From the NCBI GenBank assembly GCA_038496675.1, contig CM076653.1, forward strand, positions 11,308,126 to 11,372,125: a stretch of DNA of 64,000 bases, written 5' to 3'. The notes under the pieces were generated by a model. That model was not told the origin of the DNA. It saw only the letters and a list, made by a program, of their open reading frames with translations, and did not search any database. Position numbers and translations under genes: made by a program. Numbering within the stretch: position 1 is the stretch's first letter; the number at the start of each line of letters is the position of its first letter. The DNA is from Rachycentron canadum (taxonomy: Eukaryota > Chordata > Actinopteri > Carangiformes > Rachycentridae). Of the stretch, positions 23,954 through 36,800 are shown piece after piece.

Positions 23954-26775
23954 CTAGAGAAAATAAATGGAATTTGTTTGGGTTAATCTGAGCTCCGTCT
24001 ACAGACGGTGGCGCACAGGTGGTTTCATGATCTGAGACAGAAGAAATGAGATGAGATGAGTAACATCGAGAAAGAAACTGAACAAGCGAGACTAGAAGGT
24101 GATAGATGGGCAGATGTAACAGGTCTGAGGCCCAGGACAGGAATGAAAAAATTAAATGAAATGGAAAAAAAAAAAAAAACCCACACACATTACAGAAAAA
24201 AGTGCATCAGCCTTCGGGCAAAGAAAAAATTGAAAGTAAAGCCCAGACAAGATGGATCAAGCAAAGAACCTGATACACCCAATCTGGTTACTATGACTGC
24301 CCAACACAAACGTGACAACCCAGAAAAAACACACAAAAAATGTGTCAGAAAATATGAAAAACAAGAGCAACACTTCCTGCTACAGCTTGTACATTTTTGA
24401 ACCAGTATAAAAGTCAAATCAAAAGAGCTTTTGACACTTGCACAGTGAAACAGTGTCAACCTAAAACCAGTTTGAACAGTGAAACAGTGTGAAACAGTGT
24501 GAAGTACAATGTGACTCATAGTTTCACCATTGCAATCAACCGTCGTGTTAAAATGAAGCGCACTTTTAGGACGTGAATAAACACTGTACAGAAATATTCC
24601 TTTAAACAGCATATATAATATATATATATTATATAAAACACTGTTGTAACAGTACAACTCTGACATACTTGTACTTACTTAGGTATTTACATTTTAAGTT
24701 ACTCCATTCAATTTAAGGAAGGACAAATGTACTTCTGCTACTGCTATCACATGTATTTTCTTTTCCCCTATAATACAGTGCTGTTCATATGCATGTGTTT
24801 ATACTATGTGTAAAGCTACTACTGTATATAAATCTGAAATTGGCTTCACAATGTGCACGACATTAAAACGCTCTAGAGATAAAAACAGAATAATATAATA
24901 TTCTGTAATAATGCAATGATATATATTTTAACTCAAACAAAAAGTAGAGTACTTTTAGACTTAATTAAGTCTAGTTAAGTGTTTCTGCTTTTACTTAATT
25001 AAAGACTGGATCATTCCTCCACCACCACAATGAAAGACATTTTCTATTGCAAAGTTATATGGTAAACCTTCTTCAACCTGCTTTGGAAATACTTTGCTTA
25101 TGCATTGTGGTCATGGCAACTAAGCAAATTTAAATTTGAATTTGAGAGAGGAAGAGATGAGGCGGTGCTCTCCCACTTCAACAGGAAGTCTGGGGGCTTC
25201 CCCCTTCGTCTCCAAACTACAGATACTCTTGGGAGGCAGGCAGATAAATAACAACAGGGTCCTTGTCTTTGTGTAGTTTCTTCAGTGGTCTGTAGGTTCG
25301 AAATGTTGTCTCATACGTACAGACCACAAACCACATGTTGGCTTAAAAGCTTGTCCCTTCAGTGAATTAAGGGGAAATACATAAATGAAGTTCTTGTAAA
25401 TATCGTCACCATGTGGGTTTCTTTTTATCATAAATGAAAGCCACTGGGGGTGTCGATCCAGTCATCAGCTACACCAGCAGACAAAAGGTCTTTTACGAGT
25501 GCAGGGTGATCACAGCAGCAGAAAGCTACATTAGCTCGTGTTGACAACAAACACAAGCCCTGTTCGTAACTGACTTCACTTTGCCTTTGTAATGTCCTGA
25601 GTTTTTTTGTTTTTTTTTAATCCAGTTTGGCTCCAAACACAGAGCAACTATCAAACCAACCACATGAGAAACATTCCACTGTGTCTGACTCATTCCAGCG
25701 TAGGACTGGCCCCAACCTGAACCACTGAGTGCTGGGACTCTGTGATCAGTCTCACTGGGGTTTGTCAGTCCTGTCGTCTGCCAATGAACACACAACAAAA
25801 AGTCATAATCTTTTTTTTTTTTTTTTTTTAAATCTGTCATCTGTGTAAGCAAATGCTCTGCTCTATTCATCCACAGTAAAATGTCATAAAAATGTCACCA
25901 TTTACAGTGAGGAGTGGTGGTAGTGTGTCATCCATTCATCTTGGACATGAGGTTATAAATCAAACAGATGAAACAGAAATGTGATAAAGGATCATAGCAG
26001 AGTTGAGCTGAAGGAAAGCTGTGTCAGACCTTGGCGTGGCAATAGCAGGCAGAGCACACGCCTGATAGGTCAAAGGTATATTGAAGGGCAGGACTGAATT
26101 TACCTTTATGACACATGTACAAATTAAATAAAAGAACAAAGGTGAAAATTATATATGAAACCTATCATAAATTTTATACATTCCCATATAGCTTATACAA
26201 ATATGTATATTTACATATATATATATGTTTTTAAACATATAAATATATATCCATTCTAAAGCCTGTCAATATGTTGGTATTATAGGCACTAAGACAGACA
26301 AGTTTAAAATGAATGAGAATGTATGAGAAGTATATAGAAATTTTATATGTATGTTGTTGTAATAAACATCACATAAATTAATTAGTATCATTCATATATG
26401 TGGTTGCACATATGTATTTTTAATATATATGCACATATAAAAATGTTACCATCTATATTTAATATAAGATATAAACCTATATATTCATATATCCAGGGGA
26501 TGTGTATATGTAATAATAATATGATATCTATGGCAACATTGCTCTTGATATAGAGACATGTTCAATGTAAACATAATTTAAATGAAAGCTGCTCTACTCC
26601 ATATTTTTACGTTAACAATGGATCAAAGTGCAATGTGTAATTTAAAAGAGGCGATGAATACAGTGAAATACCAGTCCAACATTGCAGTTCCTCTCGGTTC
26701 TCGACAGCCTTTCAGTATCATTCGGCTCATGGTGTTGGTTTGACAGGTCTGCAGTTTGATTGTCTCGGTTCAGTT
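23954..26775. other. AT-rich, probable intron of the minus-strand gene
   Basis: No exon or repeat family recognised. It contains a small tandem array of CAGTGAAACAGTGT-type units at about 24445-24505, TATA-rich stretches near 24610-24640, and a very AT-rich block at about 26100-26560. A 158-codon open frame at 24190-24666 (minus) is low-complexity and looks like chance. Confidence 0.45.
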
Positions 26776-26779
26776 GCAC

Positions 26780-26965
26780 TGCTGTCATCACCCCAGTTGC
26801 AGCAGGCAACTGTTTTCTCTACCTTCCCGGCACCAAATGGCAGACAGACAAAATTAGCAAATAGCTGGTGAAAACAGTGGAGCATTTAGCAGCTAATGAG
26901 GCAGAAATCTTCTTTTGTAGTTGGTGGAGACCAAAACAAGGCTAAAAGAGAGTTGAATATTAGTG
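26780..26965 (+). repeat. repeat family R3, copy 1
   Basis: Shares AGCTGGTGAA-ACAGTGGAGC, ATTTAGCAGC and the GTTGGTGGAGACCAAA-like segment with 43540-43840, in the same orientation. The pattern is common in spiny-rayed fish genomes. There is no coding capacity. Confidence 0.75.
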
Positions 26966-27924
26966 AGGTGGCCAGAAACCAGCCAGGTTTATTGATGCCG
27001 TTTGCCTCCTGCCAACAACTCCGTGGCACATTTGTGCTTCGTGTCGACTCGCTCATTGCTACACTCTAATCTACAGGGTCTTGCTGGCTGTTCTGTCTCC
27101 ACCTTTATCTGTCTGTTATTACACATATACCTGATAACCCCTGTTTACAGTTCTTTACAAAGTCCGCGCTGAGAGCCAACTCCCGCTTCAGTTCAAGGAC
27201 ATGACTCGTGAGGAACCTGCGTCTTTGAATGTTTTAAAACCGTCAGGATTTGGAGGCAAACTGGTCTTACTGTCAATGTTCGTCATCTTTTTTAGGTTGT
27301 AATTATGTGTATCGTGTTGCATATCTCTTTTCATAACCCCAATGTATCTGTAGTGTCATATCAACCTGATCAACATGTCCCAAGATTTATTACACTATAA
27401 AAATAAGGGTTACACTGTTAGAGGTAAGTTTCAGTTAATGGTACAACTGTTAAAACCAAGAGATTTAAAACCTCAGATTTTTGTGTTGTTTGGAACAGCT
27501 GGTGGCACAAAGCGAAAATCCTCCGTGGACCAGATTGTCTCGTTTCGGCCTTCGCAGTCAACAACACTAGATACTAGAGCATTAAAAAAGCCATTAGTGG
27601 AATTCATTGTATTTTTAACATGTTATAATCGTCCCTGATTCCCGTTGCGACTGTTTCCAGGGCTGGGGTCAGCGGCAACATCTGAATTCTTCCATTCAAA
27701 TACATTTTGTGAATGATGTGTCATATGTAAAGAGTTTTAAATGGCATGGGTAATTAGCAGACAGGTGTAAGGGTAACATATGAACGTTTGATTGGTTTAG
27801 TTCATATAGTCTGTTCGTAATTGAAATCAAAGCAAAAAGTGTTGCAACCGTCCCTATAGTCTCCCCTGTTCTGCTTTTATCCAAAAGCTTCAGTACAGTA
27901 GAAGGTCTTGGTGCAAATGAAAGT
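26966..27924. other. no feature recognised
   Basis: Unique-looking sequence. A plus-strand frame after an acceptor at about 27147 reads about 50 codons to a stop at about 27300, but there is no matching upstream exon and no family resemblance. Confidence 0.4.
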
Positions 27925-28320
27925 GCAACTAAGTGCTAGTTAGACATGTTAGACAAAGGGATGTCCCTGCTCTGATAGACTTCAGGAGCTGGTTCATCCC
28001 CAGGGAACACAGACCAGAACAGTCTGGACTGAGATGGTCTTGTTGGCTGGGATGGCAACGGCAGACGACGTCCATTGGAGGAACACAGTAGCTGAGAAGG
28101 AGCAGGACTGAATGATTGAGTTCAAATAGATGGTGCAAACACAGAGGTCACTCTAAAGGCTGCATTAGAGACTTAAACTTCAAGATTCAGATTCAGTGTA
28201 GGTCAATGACTAGTAGGTGCCACAAGAACATTGCAGTAATTCAAAGCAAGAGATGACCGAGGTCTGGGTAGAGGACTGAGTCAGAAAGGATCGCAGTACT
28301 TAACTTGTCATACTAGCTGT
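27925..28320 (-). mobile_element. degraded non-LTR retrotransposon (L2-like) 3' fragment
   Basis: The minus strand reads QQDHLSPDCSGLCS, then MNQLLKSIRAGTSL. This is the same C-terminal region as QGHLCPDCSRLW and NKLLKSIRAETSLF at about 22095-22185 on the plus strand. The flank at about 28200-28320 (CATTGCAGTAATTCAAAGC and GAGATGACCGAGG) resembles sequence found within fish LINE/SINE-like repeats. It is non-functional. Confidence 0.65.
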
Positions 28321-28461
28321 TAGAAACAGTTTTTGAGGGCACAGCTGCACAGAGACAAATAAAACAGCATTGTTCCAGGGACTTCATAAGGTTTTAAGTT
28401 AACAGTCTTTTGTAAGATGTAGTTATACGTGATCTGTTATCTGTTGCACCTGTGACCACAC

Positions 28462-28541
28462 CTGCCCCACCACGCAGTGATGTCACTTCGAGGCGTGGCC
28501 GTCCTCCAATGACCAATGTGTGTTCTTGAACGACTTGCAGC
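28462..28541 (-). other. candidate exon, or promoter-like block
   Basis: On the minus strand a very strong acceptor (TTTCTTTCTTTAAACAG) precedes an 80-base GC-rich segment ending GGGGCAG at a GTGTGG donor. Entered in phase 0, the frame is open for 26 codons and exits in phase 2, which fits the terminal exon at 23884-23953. A second frame is also open through the segment. The same bases carry two CCAAT boxes (CCAATGACCAAT at 28506-28517), a CRE-like TGATGTCA near 28479 and GGCGTGGCC, so a promoter is an alternative. The evidence is not decisive either way. Confidence 0.25.
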
Positions 28542-28559
28542 CTGTTTAAAGAAAGAAAG

Positions 28560-31156
28560 TGTAATGACTGGGTCAGTGCCTCACTAATCCCTCCCTCATT
28601 TGGTGTTTTTTGACGATGGTGTTGGTGAAGAGAAGTGTCTGGAATCTGGTGACTGATAGCAACAACATATGACTCTTAAGAAACTGTGGAGATACACTGG
28701 AAAAACAAATCATTACTTCTTGTTCATTTAAAGTTGAAAACACGGTCAGAAATTGCAGTTGTCAATGCACCAATGAAACAGCAGCAACTAATGTGAATGC
28801 ATTTTTAATGGATGATTAATTCTTTCTTAACCTGAACTTAAGATCTTAACAACTGATGGAGTTGAGCTTCAACTGGTCACTGTTTCTGTGTATTGTCTCT
28901 TTACAGTTAAATCTGTGCCCTGAATGGAATCATCTGCATTTGTTGTGTCTCTCCAATCAGTTCCTGTCGACTTGAAATCGGCTGTCTAAGTTGGTGGTTT
29001 CCCAAGGTCGCAACTACAAACGCTTACAGTCAGATGAAACATGTCAAAAAGAAGACAGGAAAAAGAAAAAGAAGTTAAACATGATATGAAATCAAAAGAT
29101 AAGCGTCACCACAGGAGGACCAACAGCAAGAGTTCCAGACATTTGGTGATGAGGAAAAAATGTGTCTTACTCACACATCTGCAAATTAGAGGCAAACATT
29201 AGCAGTCCCTCTGGTCAGGGTGTGACCTCAAATGTTAAGGTGCTAAGTGTAATGGAAGGAAACACCGAGCTGGATGAGAAGGATCCTTCAGACGTGTTGA
29301 GGCAACACATTTTCTTGACAATGTTTTACCGCATCACCAAGGAGATTGTCTGAGGTGAATGATGTTACAGGGTGAAATAATCATGTTCATTTTGTCAACC
29401 AGATGTTTCCTCAAACCTCCTGTCTGATAAACGCTTCATATCAAATTCAGATAATTATATTAATAGAACTTCTTAGTCATTGGAAGACATCTGGCCATAC
29501 TATATATATGGTATGTATATTTGCACATGTAAATTTTCAGTCCAAGATGATCCTCACCCACCACATCATTAAAATAAAGGGTTGATCATTTCTCATTCAG
29601 ATCTTCAATGATAAAAACGTTTGTTTTAATGGCACCTTGGATAAAACACATACATATAAACACATTCCTGTAAACACATAATGGATGCAGTGCACAACAT
29701 AAATGAAGAGCAAGACAAAAGCCCAGTCATAACAGAATGCGTCACCGGGAAATGGCCAAATTTACGTCCTATGGGGAGTCACCACCACTATTCATTATTA
29801 CTACTACATTTACCTAGAGACCAGCTAGAACTAGGCCTAGGTGAAATTATTAATAGATGATTTGATTCAATTAGTCCAATGACAGAAAATGATTTGGCAT
29901 CAATTTTAGTCAAACTTGTCCACTTTAATATGAATATTTGCAAATTTCCCACTGTTGGTCAAACAAGCTATTTTAACATGTTCATTATTTGTTTATTTTT
30001 AAATTACTAGAGAACATTGGTCCAATCTATTGATGGTTGGAGCCTTGATCCTGCTGCTATTGGACTTTGCTGCTATCTGTCCATGTCCACATAACAATAT
30101 ACTGCATGTAAGTAAATAATTTTTTAAATTACATTTGCACTATTTCTAGTAACATAAAATCTCTGACAAACGTCTACTTTCACCTGCGTATGTATTATTC
30201 TCCCATGTGATGTTATTTTCATTCTAATTTAAATGTCAGAGGTTTTGTTTGCACTGATGTTGTTTCTCCAAGTTGTGTCTCCATGTCTTGCACTTGTGTT
30301 TTCTTTTTGTGTATTTGTGCATTTATGTGCAGGACACGCAGGACACGCAAACTGCAGACTGAAATGTTCCAGGCCTGTAGCTAATGTCCTAGAATAGCTT
30401 GTTCCATTTTGGGCTACATCATGGGTCTGCACTGTGTCGATGGCTGGCTTTATTGGTCAAGTTCCCAAATTGGAACTTGTCAGTAAAGTGGAAACTGGTG
30501 GGAACTGTTAAGACGTAAGCACTCCAGCTCAGAACTCATGTGACATGCCTTTCAAAGCACAACCAGAATAAACCAGGCACATTTTTACAAAGACAGCTGT
30601 TTTTTCATACACTAATACAACCATTCATGAGAAACTGCTGAGAAAAGCAAGATTTATGCAAGTAATGGAAAGGACATCTGGTTGAAACAGTGAAAATGAC
30701 TCAAAGCAAAAACCACAAAATCCTAACACACACGCACACATACACAGAGAGACACACAAAAGAGACCCCATCTAACAAACTCAACAAACAAAACCACAAT
30801 GTAGGAAAAAAAAGCACCAAATACTCTGAAACAAACACTCAAACCCACTAAATACTATAAGGGGCAATATGAGATTGTTCCAAGTGGCTGCCATGGTCGT
30901 GGGGGCTGATAAAGCTGAATGAGTGAAAAGCTGAATGGAGCCAGATGGGGGGAGGCATGCGTGGCGTTCATGGTCACATGGCAGATCGTGTTTCATTTGT
31001 CTCCCAACCCCTCGCCCTGCTTTGTCTGAACGAGCCGAGCCGATTTCCTCTCAGTCTTTGATGTCTCCTCCTCCCACGCTTTCACGCCTGCTCTCCCCCT
31101 CCTCGCCCCCATTCTCCTCATCGCCCCCATACCAACCCACCAGGCCTCCCACACAG

Positions 31157-31157
<1 letters not shown>
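28560..31157. other. no gene recognised
   Basis: AT-rich sequence with scattered short open frames. The end, from about 30900, becomes GC- and pyrimidine-rich (CTCCTCC, CCCCC) before the (CA)n array. I find no supported exon. Confidence 0.4.

Positions 31158-31205
<48 letters not shown>
31158..31205. repeat. (CA)n microsatellite
   Basis: About 24 uninterrupted CA units. The long open frames on both strands across it come from the dinucleotide repeat and are not genes. Confidence 0.97.
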
Positions 31206-31207
<2 letters not shown>

Positions 31208-33584
31208 CACAGACACTTGGTCTTGCCTTCTGCTTGCGGGAAACCTGACACAAGGAAGCATCTGGAGGTGAATGCCTGAGTGAGTCCATGTGGAAAATAT
31301 TCAAGATCAGGTAAAGATCAGGCCACAAACCAACACCAGCGTCAGCTCAAGCCAAACGAACAGTAGAGATGTGTTGGATGTCATCAAGAAAGGGCCCACA
31401 TCATATCACATCTCATGTTCACCACACTTCACTTTAAGCACTAGAGTTCAAAATATCTCGGAGAACAGGGGAAAGACAATAAACGAGCCTTAATCTTGAA
31501 ACCTAAATCCGTCTTTGTCATCCACACAGATGACTTTATAAGGGGAAAAAAGCTCCTTCCTGGCTTCACTCAAAATACACAGAAATGTAATTGAGTGCTT
31601 TTAACAGAGTCTACTTGTAATGAGTTGCTCTCTACCTACAAACATGTGGTGTTTCTTTCAGCAGTGTAGATGCTCCCTGATACCTCCACTCTCAGATAAC
31701 CACTGCCCACACTCAGCGTGATTAAAACATCAGGGCCTTTGTGTGATTTCATGCAAAGTACCTTGGGGAAATTGAATGACCAAAGTTTCTCCCTTGTGGT
31801 GTTGTTAATCTTTTACCACCCACAGTTTTACCCTCGGGGTACTAACGCTATGTCATTTTTGGCACATCATAACAGGTTATCAGTGTGTGGCAGGTTCAGT
31901 CACCCCCAGCTGGTTTATTACACTGGCATTTGGTTTAGTTGCTCATGTTCCTCTGAGGATGAATAACTATGGTTATTTGTTCACTACTTTGCTTTGTGAC
32001 CAAATTCTTGCAGCACGAATCAGTTTCCAATCAGCCTCAGCTAATTCGCATTCGCAAATATCATCTTGCTGACTTGTATGTTAGTTACTTAACACACACA
32101 TTCAGTCTGCTGAGCCACTGTCATTGTCACGTCAGTTCCCTTCATGCTGCAGTTTTGCAAGCCATAATATTTACATTCAGCATGTGACCTAAATTTCCAT
32201 ATAGCTCGTCCATGGGAGGGGGGTTAATCCATCTTAACGATCGCTGGGCATCTCCATCTAATTTATACTGAAAAACACCATGTGGTATGAAAAGCATCCC
32301 TTTGATTGCATTGTTGCGGGGGCTTCTACTGTCAGAGGTGGAGGGGGCCCCCCACTCTACCAGGATCCGCCAGCCAGACTGCCAGGGTCAGGGGGGCCTC
32401 TACCCGCACACAACCATTTCACTATTGAGGCAGCGTCCTTCCTGCACCCGTGCTGATGTCAGGGCTGAGGAATGTGGAAAACACTGGGGGGCCTTGTTCT
32501 CACACACTGAATAGTCCTTGGGCAGGAATCCAAACCAAGACGATGGAGCGAGGGGGAGGGAGGGGGCCAAGAGCAACAGACTGAGAAAACGGACGTACTG
32601 GCAGCCTGCAAGTACTTTAATCATGACATGGTTTAACGGATGGTTCAATGTGATAAGATCCGGAATATGCAAGAGATGATGCAGAACGTCAGAGTTTGAA
32701 CATTGTGTAAATCTGAGTAGAAGGAAAAACACAGCTACCTCAGAATCACAGTCTCCGTTTACATGCAAGATATATGAACGGTGAAAATGACATACATACA
32801 TAAAAAAATGATTAAAGGAAAAATATTTATGTCCTTGGCTGTTTATTTTTTTCCTTCAGTCTGGAAGGTGCTAACTACAGCGTATAAACTCAAACACTGT
32901 CAAAGTTCAAGCTCCTTTAAACGGGTACGATTAGACACAAGCAATTAAAATAAATCAAAAGGTGTCATAGAAGCAGGGAACATAGAGCAGATTTCAAAGA
33001 GAAGGTTATGGCAATGCATAATTTATGAATCTTTAGTTTATTTTGATAATTCTTTCCCTTCTTTTTGACATGTGATGCTGAAGTTTTTGCTTTGCTGCAC
33101 CTTTTCCTTTGAAATCTACTGTCTGACTCATTTCTAATGACATAGTTAGAACCAACGGAGGCTGGTGAAATGTTTGTGCTCTTCAGTCTGGTAGAGTGAA
33201 AATAAAAACACACATCAAATGAAGTCCAAACGATCTTGCTCTCTCCTAACAGGGCACTGCTAACGTCACTGGTTTAAACGCATCAGTTATCAGCTCTGAA
33301 TTCTTGTTCGGAGCTGCACTGGCTTCTGGCACCAGCTGCAAACACTGTTTTTCCTGACTTGAACTCCCACCAAGAAATCTGGGTTTATTAAGCCCCAATG
33401 GTTGGATGTGCCATCTGTTTGCATTTATGTAGAAGTGTACTCCAGGTTGTGATGCCAGTGTTTGATGTCCTTCCAGCTGAAAATGGTGGAAAGTGAAACT
33501 ACCTTCTTATAAACAAACTTGTTTCTCTCACTGATTCTTGAAACAGCAGATGAGACAGAGACATAGTCAATAATGAACCACAGG
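31206..33584. other. no gene recognised; GC-rich block inside
   Basis: Mostly AT-rich. Positions 32290-32560 form a distinct GC-rich patch with the palindrome GGGGGCCCCCC and open frames on both strands. On the minus strand, an acceptor-like site near 32520 is followed by a short frame beginning DYSVCENKAPQCF. No recognised domain. Confidence 0.4.
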
Positions 33585-33890
33585 TCAAAGGAAGGCTTCA
33601 GTGATGTTCTTGGTGGCTCTTCTTTCCTGCAACCCTCGGATGCCGAGGAGATGGAGCGACCGATGTAAAGCACCCGCAGCCTACCTCAGTGGGCTCACCT
33701 GCCTTCCTACCCATGCCTCCTTTTTCTTTTTCATGGCCCTCTTCAATCCAATCTTCCCAGGGGACGGTGAACCAACAACGCAACTTGCTTCAAACAGTCT
33801 GACATTAAGACCAGATCTGGCTTCAGTGTCGTCGGTGCAATGTGTTCCAGAAACTTCAACTGCTTCCCTGGGTCAACCTTCAGCTGACAG
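33585..33890 (-). mobile_element. relic of a non-LTR retrotransposon, 3' of RT
   Basis: With several stops and frame shifts, the minus strand shows fragments in the order RPDLVLMSDCLKQV, FTVPWEDWIEEGHEKEK and IGRSISSASEGCRK. These match the PWED.IEEAHERK and CIGRSI..ASE..S blocks that follow the RT in a class of LINE polyproteins common in fish. It is inactive. Confidence 0.65.
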
Positions 33891-36800
33891 TCACAGGTAG
33901 CATCTTTGGAAATACTTGGCTGGTTATGTTACTTCAAGTATAGACAACTTAAATATAAACAACCCTGACAACTGGGAGTTTGGGATGTTTTGAGATTGTT
34001 TCAAACATTAACAGGAAAAAGAAAAAGAGAAAAACCTGCGGCCACAGGGGATCATTGGATTAATATTGAATCTAAAATCCCCATTGTGATGATCACATCT
34101 GTCTGGGAAAGAAATGACTAGGTGACAGTAAATTAAGTGACAGGGACTTTTTACAGTGTGTTAAATAATGGTATTTGTCAGATGAAATAAAAGAATGATT
34201 CAGAACGAAAGAGAAAGCATGGATGAAAGTGAAAGGAGGGAAGGACAAAGACAAAGAGCAGATGAATACACGAGCCTCTGGCAAAATCCCGTGACAACCA
34301 GCTCGTCGAAAAAGTCTTCTTGATCCTAGTTCAAGTTATGAAAATGCTGGGAACTGCTCAAGAAAGTCCTGCAGGTTGGAGCAAAGCAGAAGCCAAACTT
34401 GTTATGATTCCTGCAAACAAACACATTTAAGAAGAAAGAAATGAAGATGAGTAAATGTGGATAAAGAAAACGTGCAGATAAGGCACAGAGATAGATGAAG
34501 TTAATCAAAACAGACATTAAAGAAGCTGCTGCACCTACATCGAAGATCCTGAGAGGGAGAAACTTGACAACATCACATCACAAAGACAGGAAACCAAACA
34601 TACACATAACACACAGCCACTGGTGTGACGAAAGCCAGTGGATTGTCATTTAAGATGACGCCTAGCAACCGATTTCGAAATAAAAGCATGCCTTCTTTCT
34701 AATCAAACAGTAATGTCTGCAGGGATGTCATTCCTTCGTCATCTAATCAAACACATATTGTCTGGGACACAATGTTCCCATGAATAACACTCCTCATCCG
34801 GTTTGACACGCCTGATGAGTGACCACTTCATCAGATGTGTGTGCTGTGAGATACGTAGAGGAAAGAATTATTTTTACACACTATATGAACAAAGATTCGT
34901 GTGAACTGAGGTTAGATTTAGAGATAGTCCAGACTGAGCTGAGCTGTATAAACCTATGAACCATGCGGTACAGCGGGCATGTATGTGTAACGATGAAGCA
35001 GAGTGTTTCTATGTGACGATGCCCAGCAGCATTTCTTCAGATCTTCTTGCAGCGTTCTTGCCGTGGTGTGTCATCAGTCATGCTTGGAGTGGAGCCAGTG
35101 CCTGACCTCCTTCCATCTCATGAGCCTGACATGTTATTGTAAGTCCCAGTCACATCTGATGGGATTACATTTAGCTCTTATGTAAGGCTCAGCAAGTCCA
35201 GACATGCACTTTTAACCAGATATTTCAGCCCAGTGGAGGAATCTGCCCTGCTGCAACAGTTCAGAACAAGATGTTCCCGACTACTGATGCAGCATTTATG
35301 TGGAAAGTCAGACAGCATCAAAACAAGCTGCAGCTCTGGACCTTCTCCCACCACAGAAACAGAGAAAAGAGACAAGAACAGTTTTTTTACCTTCAAAATG
35401 TCCCTGAAGATGCTTTTTTTGTGCTTTCATTGCCATGGAATTTGTAATATTCATTCATATTTTTCCACAATATTTTTCACTTATTGTAAATATTTTACAA
35501 TTTTATATTATTGTATATATAATATATTTACAATTTCTCTTTATTTTCAAACACATTTCGTGTATGATGATGAACTAAACCATGTTCTGATTCTGGTTCT
35601 GATGCATGGTCTCCTCTGGACGAACCTTTGGCTTTTCATCTCACACCATCACCAACAATAACATTTTATTTTGTCCAATACTGCAGCTGCACTAGTTTAT
35701 TCGTAATAAGAGATTGTTAGCATAGCAAATGTTAGCATGCTCAACTAAGCTCTTGATCATCAGCATGTTAGCATTTAGCGCTGTGGTTAATTGATTAACT
35801 TGATCTTTCTTTGTGCCTCCTTTAAACTTGTCTTTTTATTACCGTAGCCTTTATATTGTTGCAGTAAGTATCTCAAAGTTCATCTCATCGTATCCTAATT
35901 GAGCTGGTGGCACCATCGGCCTCCGACAGAGGACCTCCACACAGACAATAGAGCCCCGTAGGTTATGTGACACTGTTCATTTAGATAACAAAGTAGGCCA
36001 GAGCTGTTTTAAAAGGCTTACACCCTCACAGACATTCTGGTTCCACTTGAATGACGCAATGCTCTATTATACACAGCCTTTGGTCTGAGATGCTGCTGTT
36101 AAAAAAATGCCCTGTAAACAGCATTTGAGGGTACGTCACGTCTACGGGCTTTGTGATTGGTCGATGCGACAGGAGAGCTGTTAAAACAGTCTTTATTTCT
36201 CTGAAATCCCCTCCATAATCCAGTTGACTCCCCAGAGACATTCAACAACTGTAGAGAGCAAGGGAAAAAAATAAATAAAGCACGCCGCCCACAGGCTTTT
36301 GGTTCCATTGAAAGCATTTGAGGCAATAGAAAATGCTTTTTGGGTAACACGCCTGATTCCAAAATCATAGCTTAAGGGTGTAGGGAGGGATTTAGGAGAG
36401 GTAAGGAGTGTACAACACAGTGGATGGTGTTAAAGTCAAGATAAAACCGGATTTACATTTGTATGGCTACATCCATGAGAACAAAGAGCTGAGGAATTTC
36501 ATTTTTAAATGAGACGTCCACCTACGCAGATGTGAAATTAAAGGCACAGTTCGTGAACCAAGTCCTGGTTCTTTAACACAAAGTTATTCACGTTTCACAA
36601 GTTCGTGTTTATAGAGAAAGAAACAATTATATCTGATGAAGTATTTACAAAATTTACAGTTTGAGCCTTTAAGTCAGTAAATAAATCAGTAAATAAATTG
36701 TCACAAGACAATTGAAGGACGAAGAAACAAAGATTTCTGTGTTATCGTCTTCTCTACAGATGTTTTAAACAGGGAACATCTGGTCAGTGTTTTAGAAAGA

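Noticed and set aside
24190..24666. 158-codon open frame on the minus strand
   Set aside because: Low-complexity, hydrophobic and Cys/Phe-rich, with no motif, no splice context and AT-driven codons. It lies within the likely last intron of the orphan gene.
31158..31328. Long Val-Cys and Thr-His open frames
   Set aside because: Direct translation of the (CA)n repeat.
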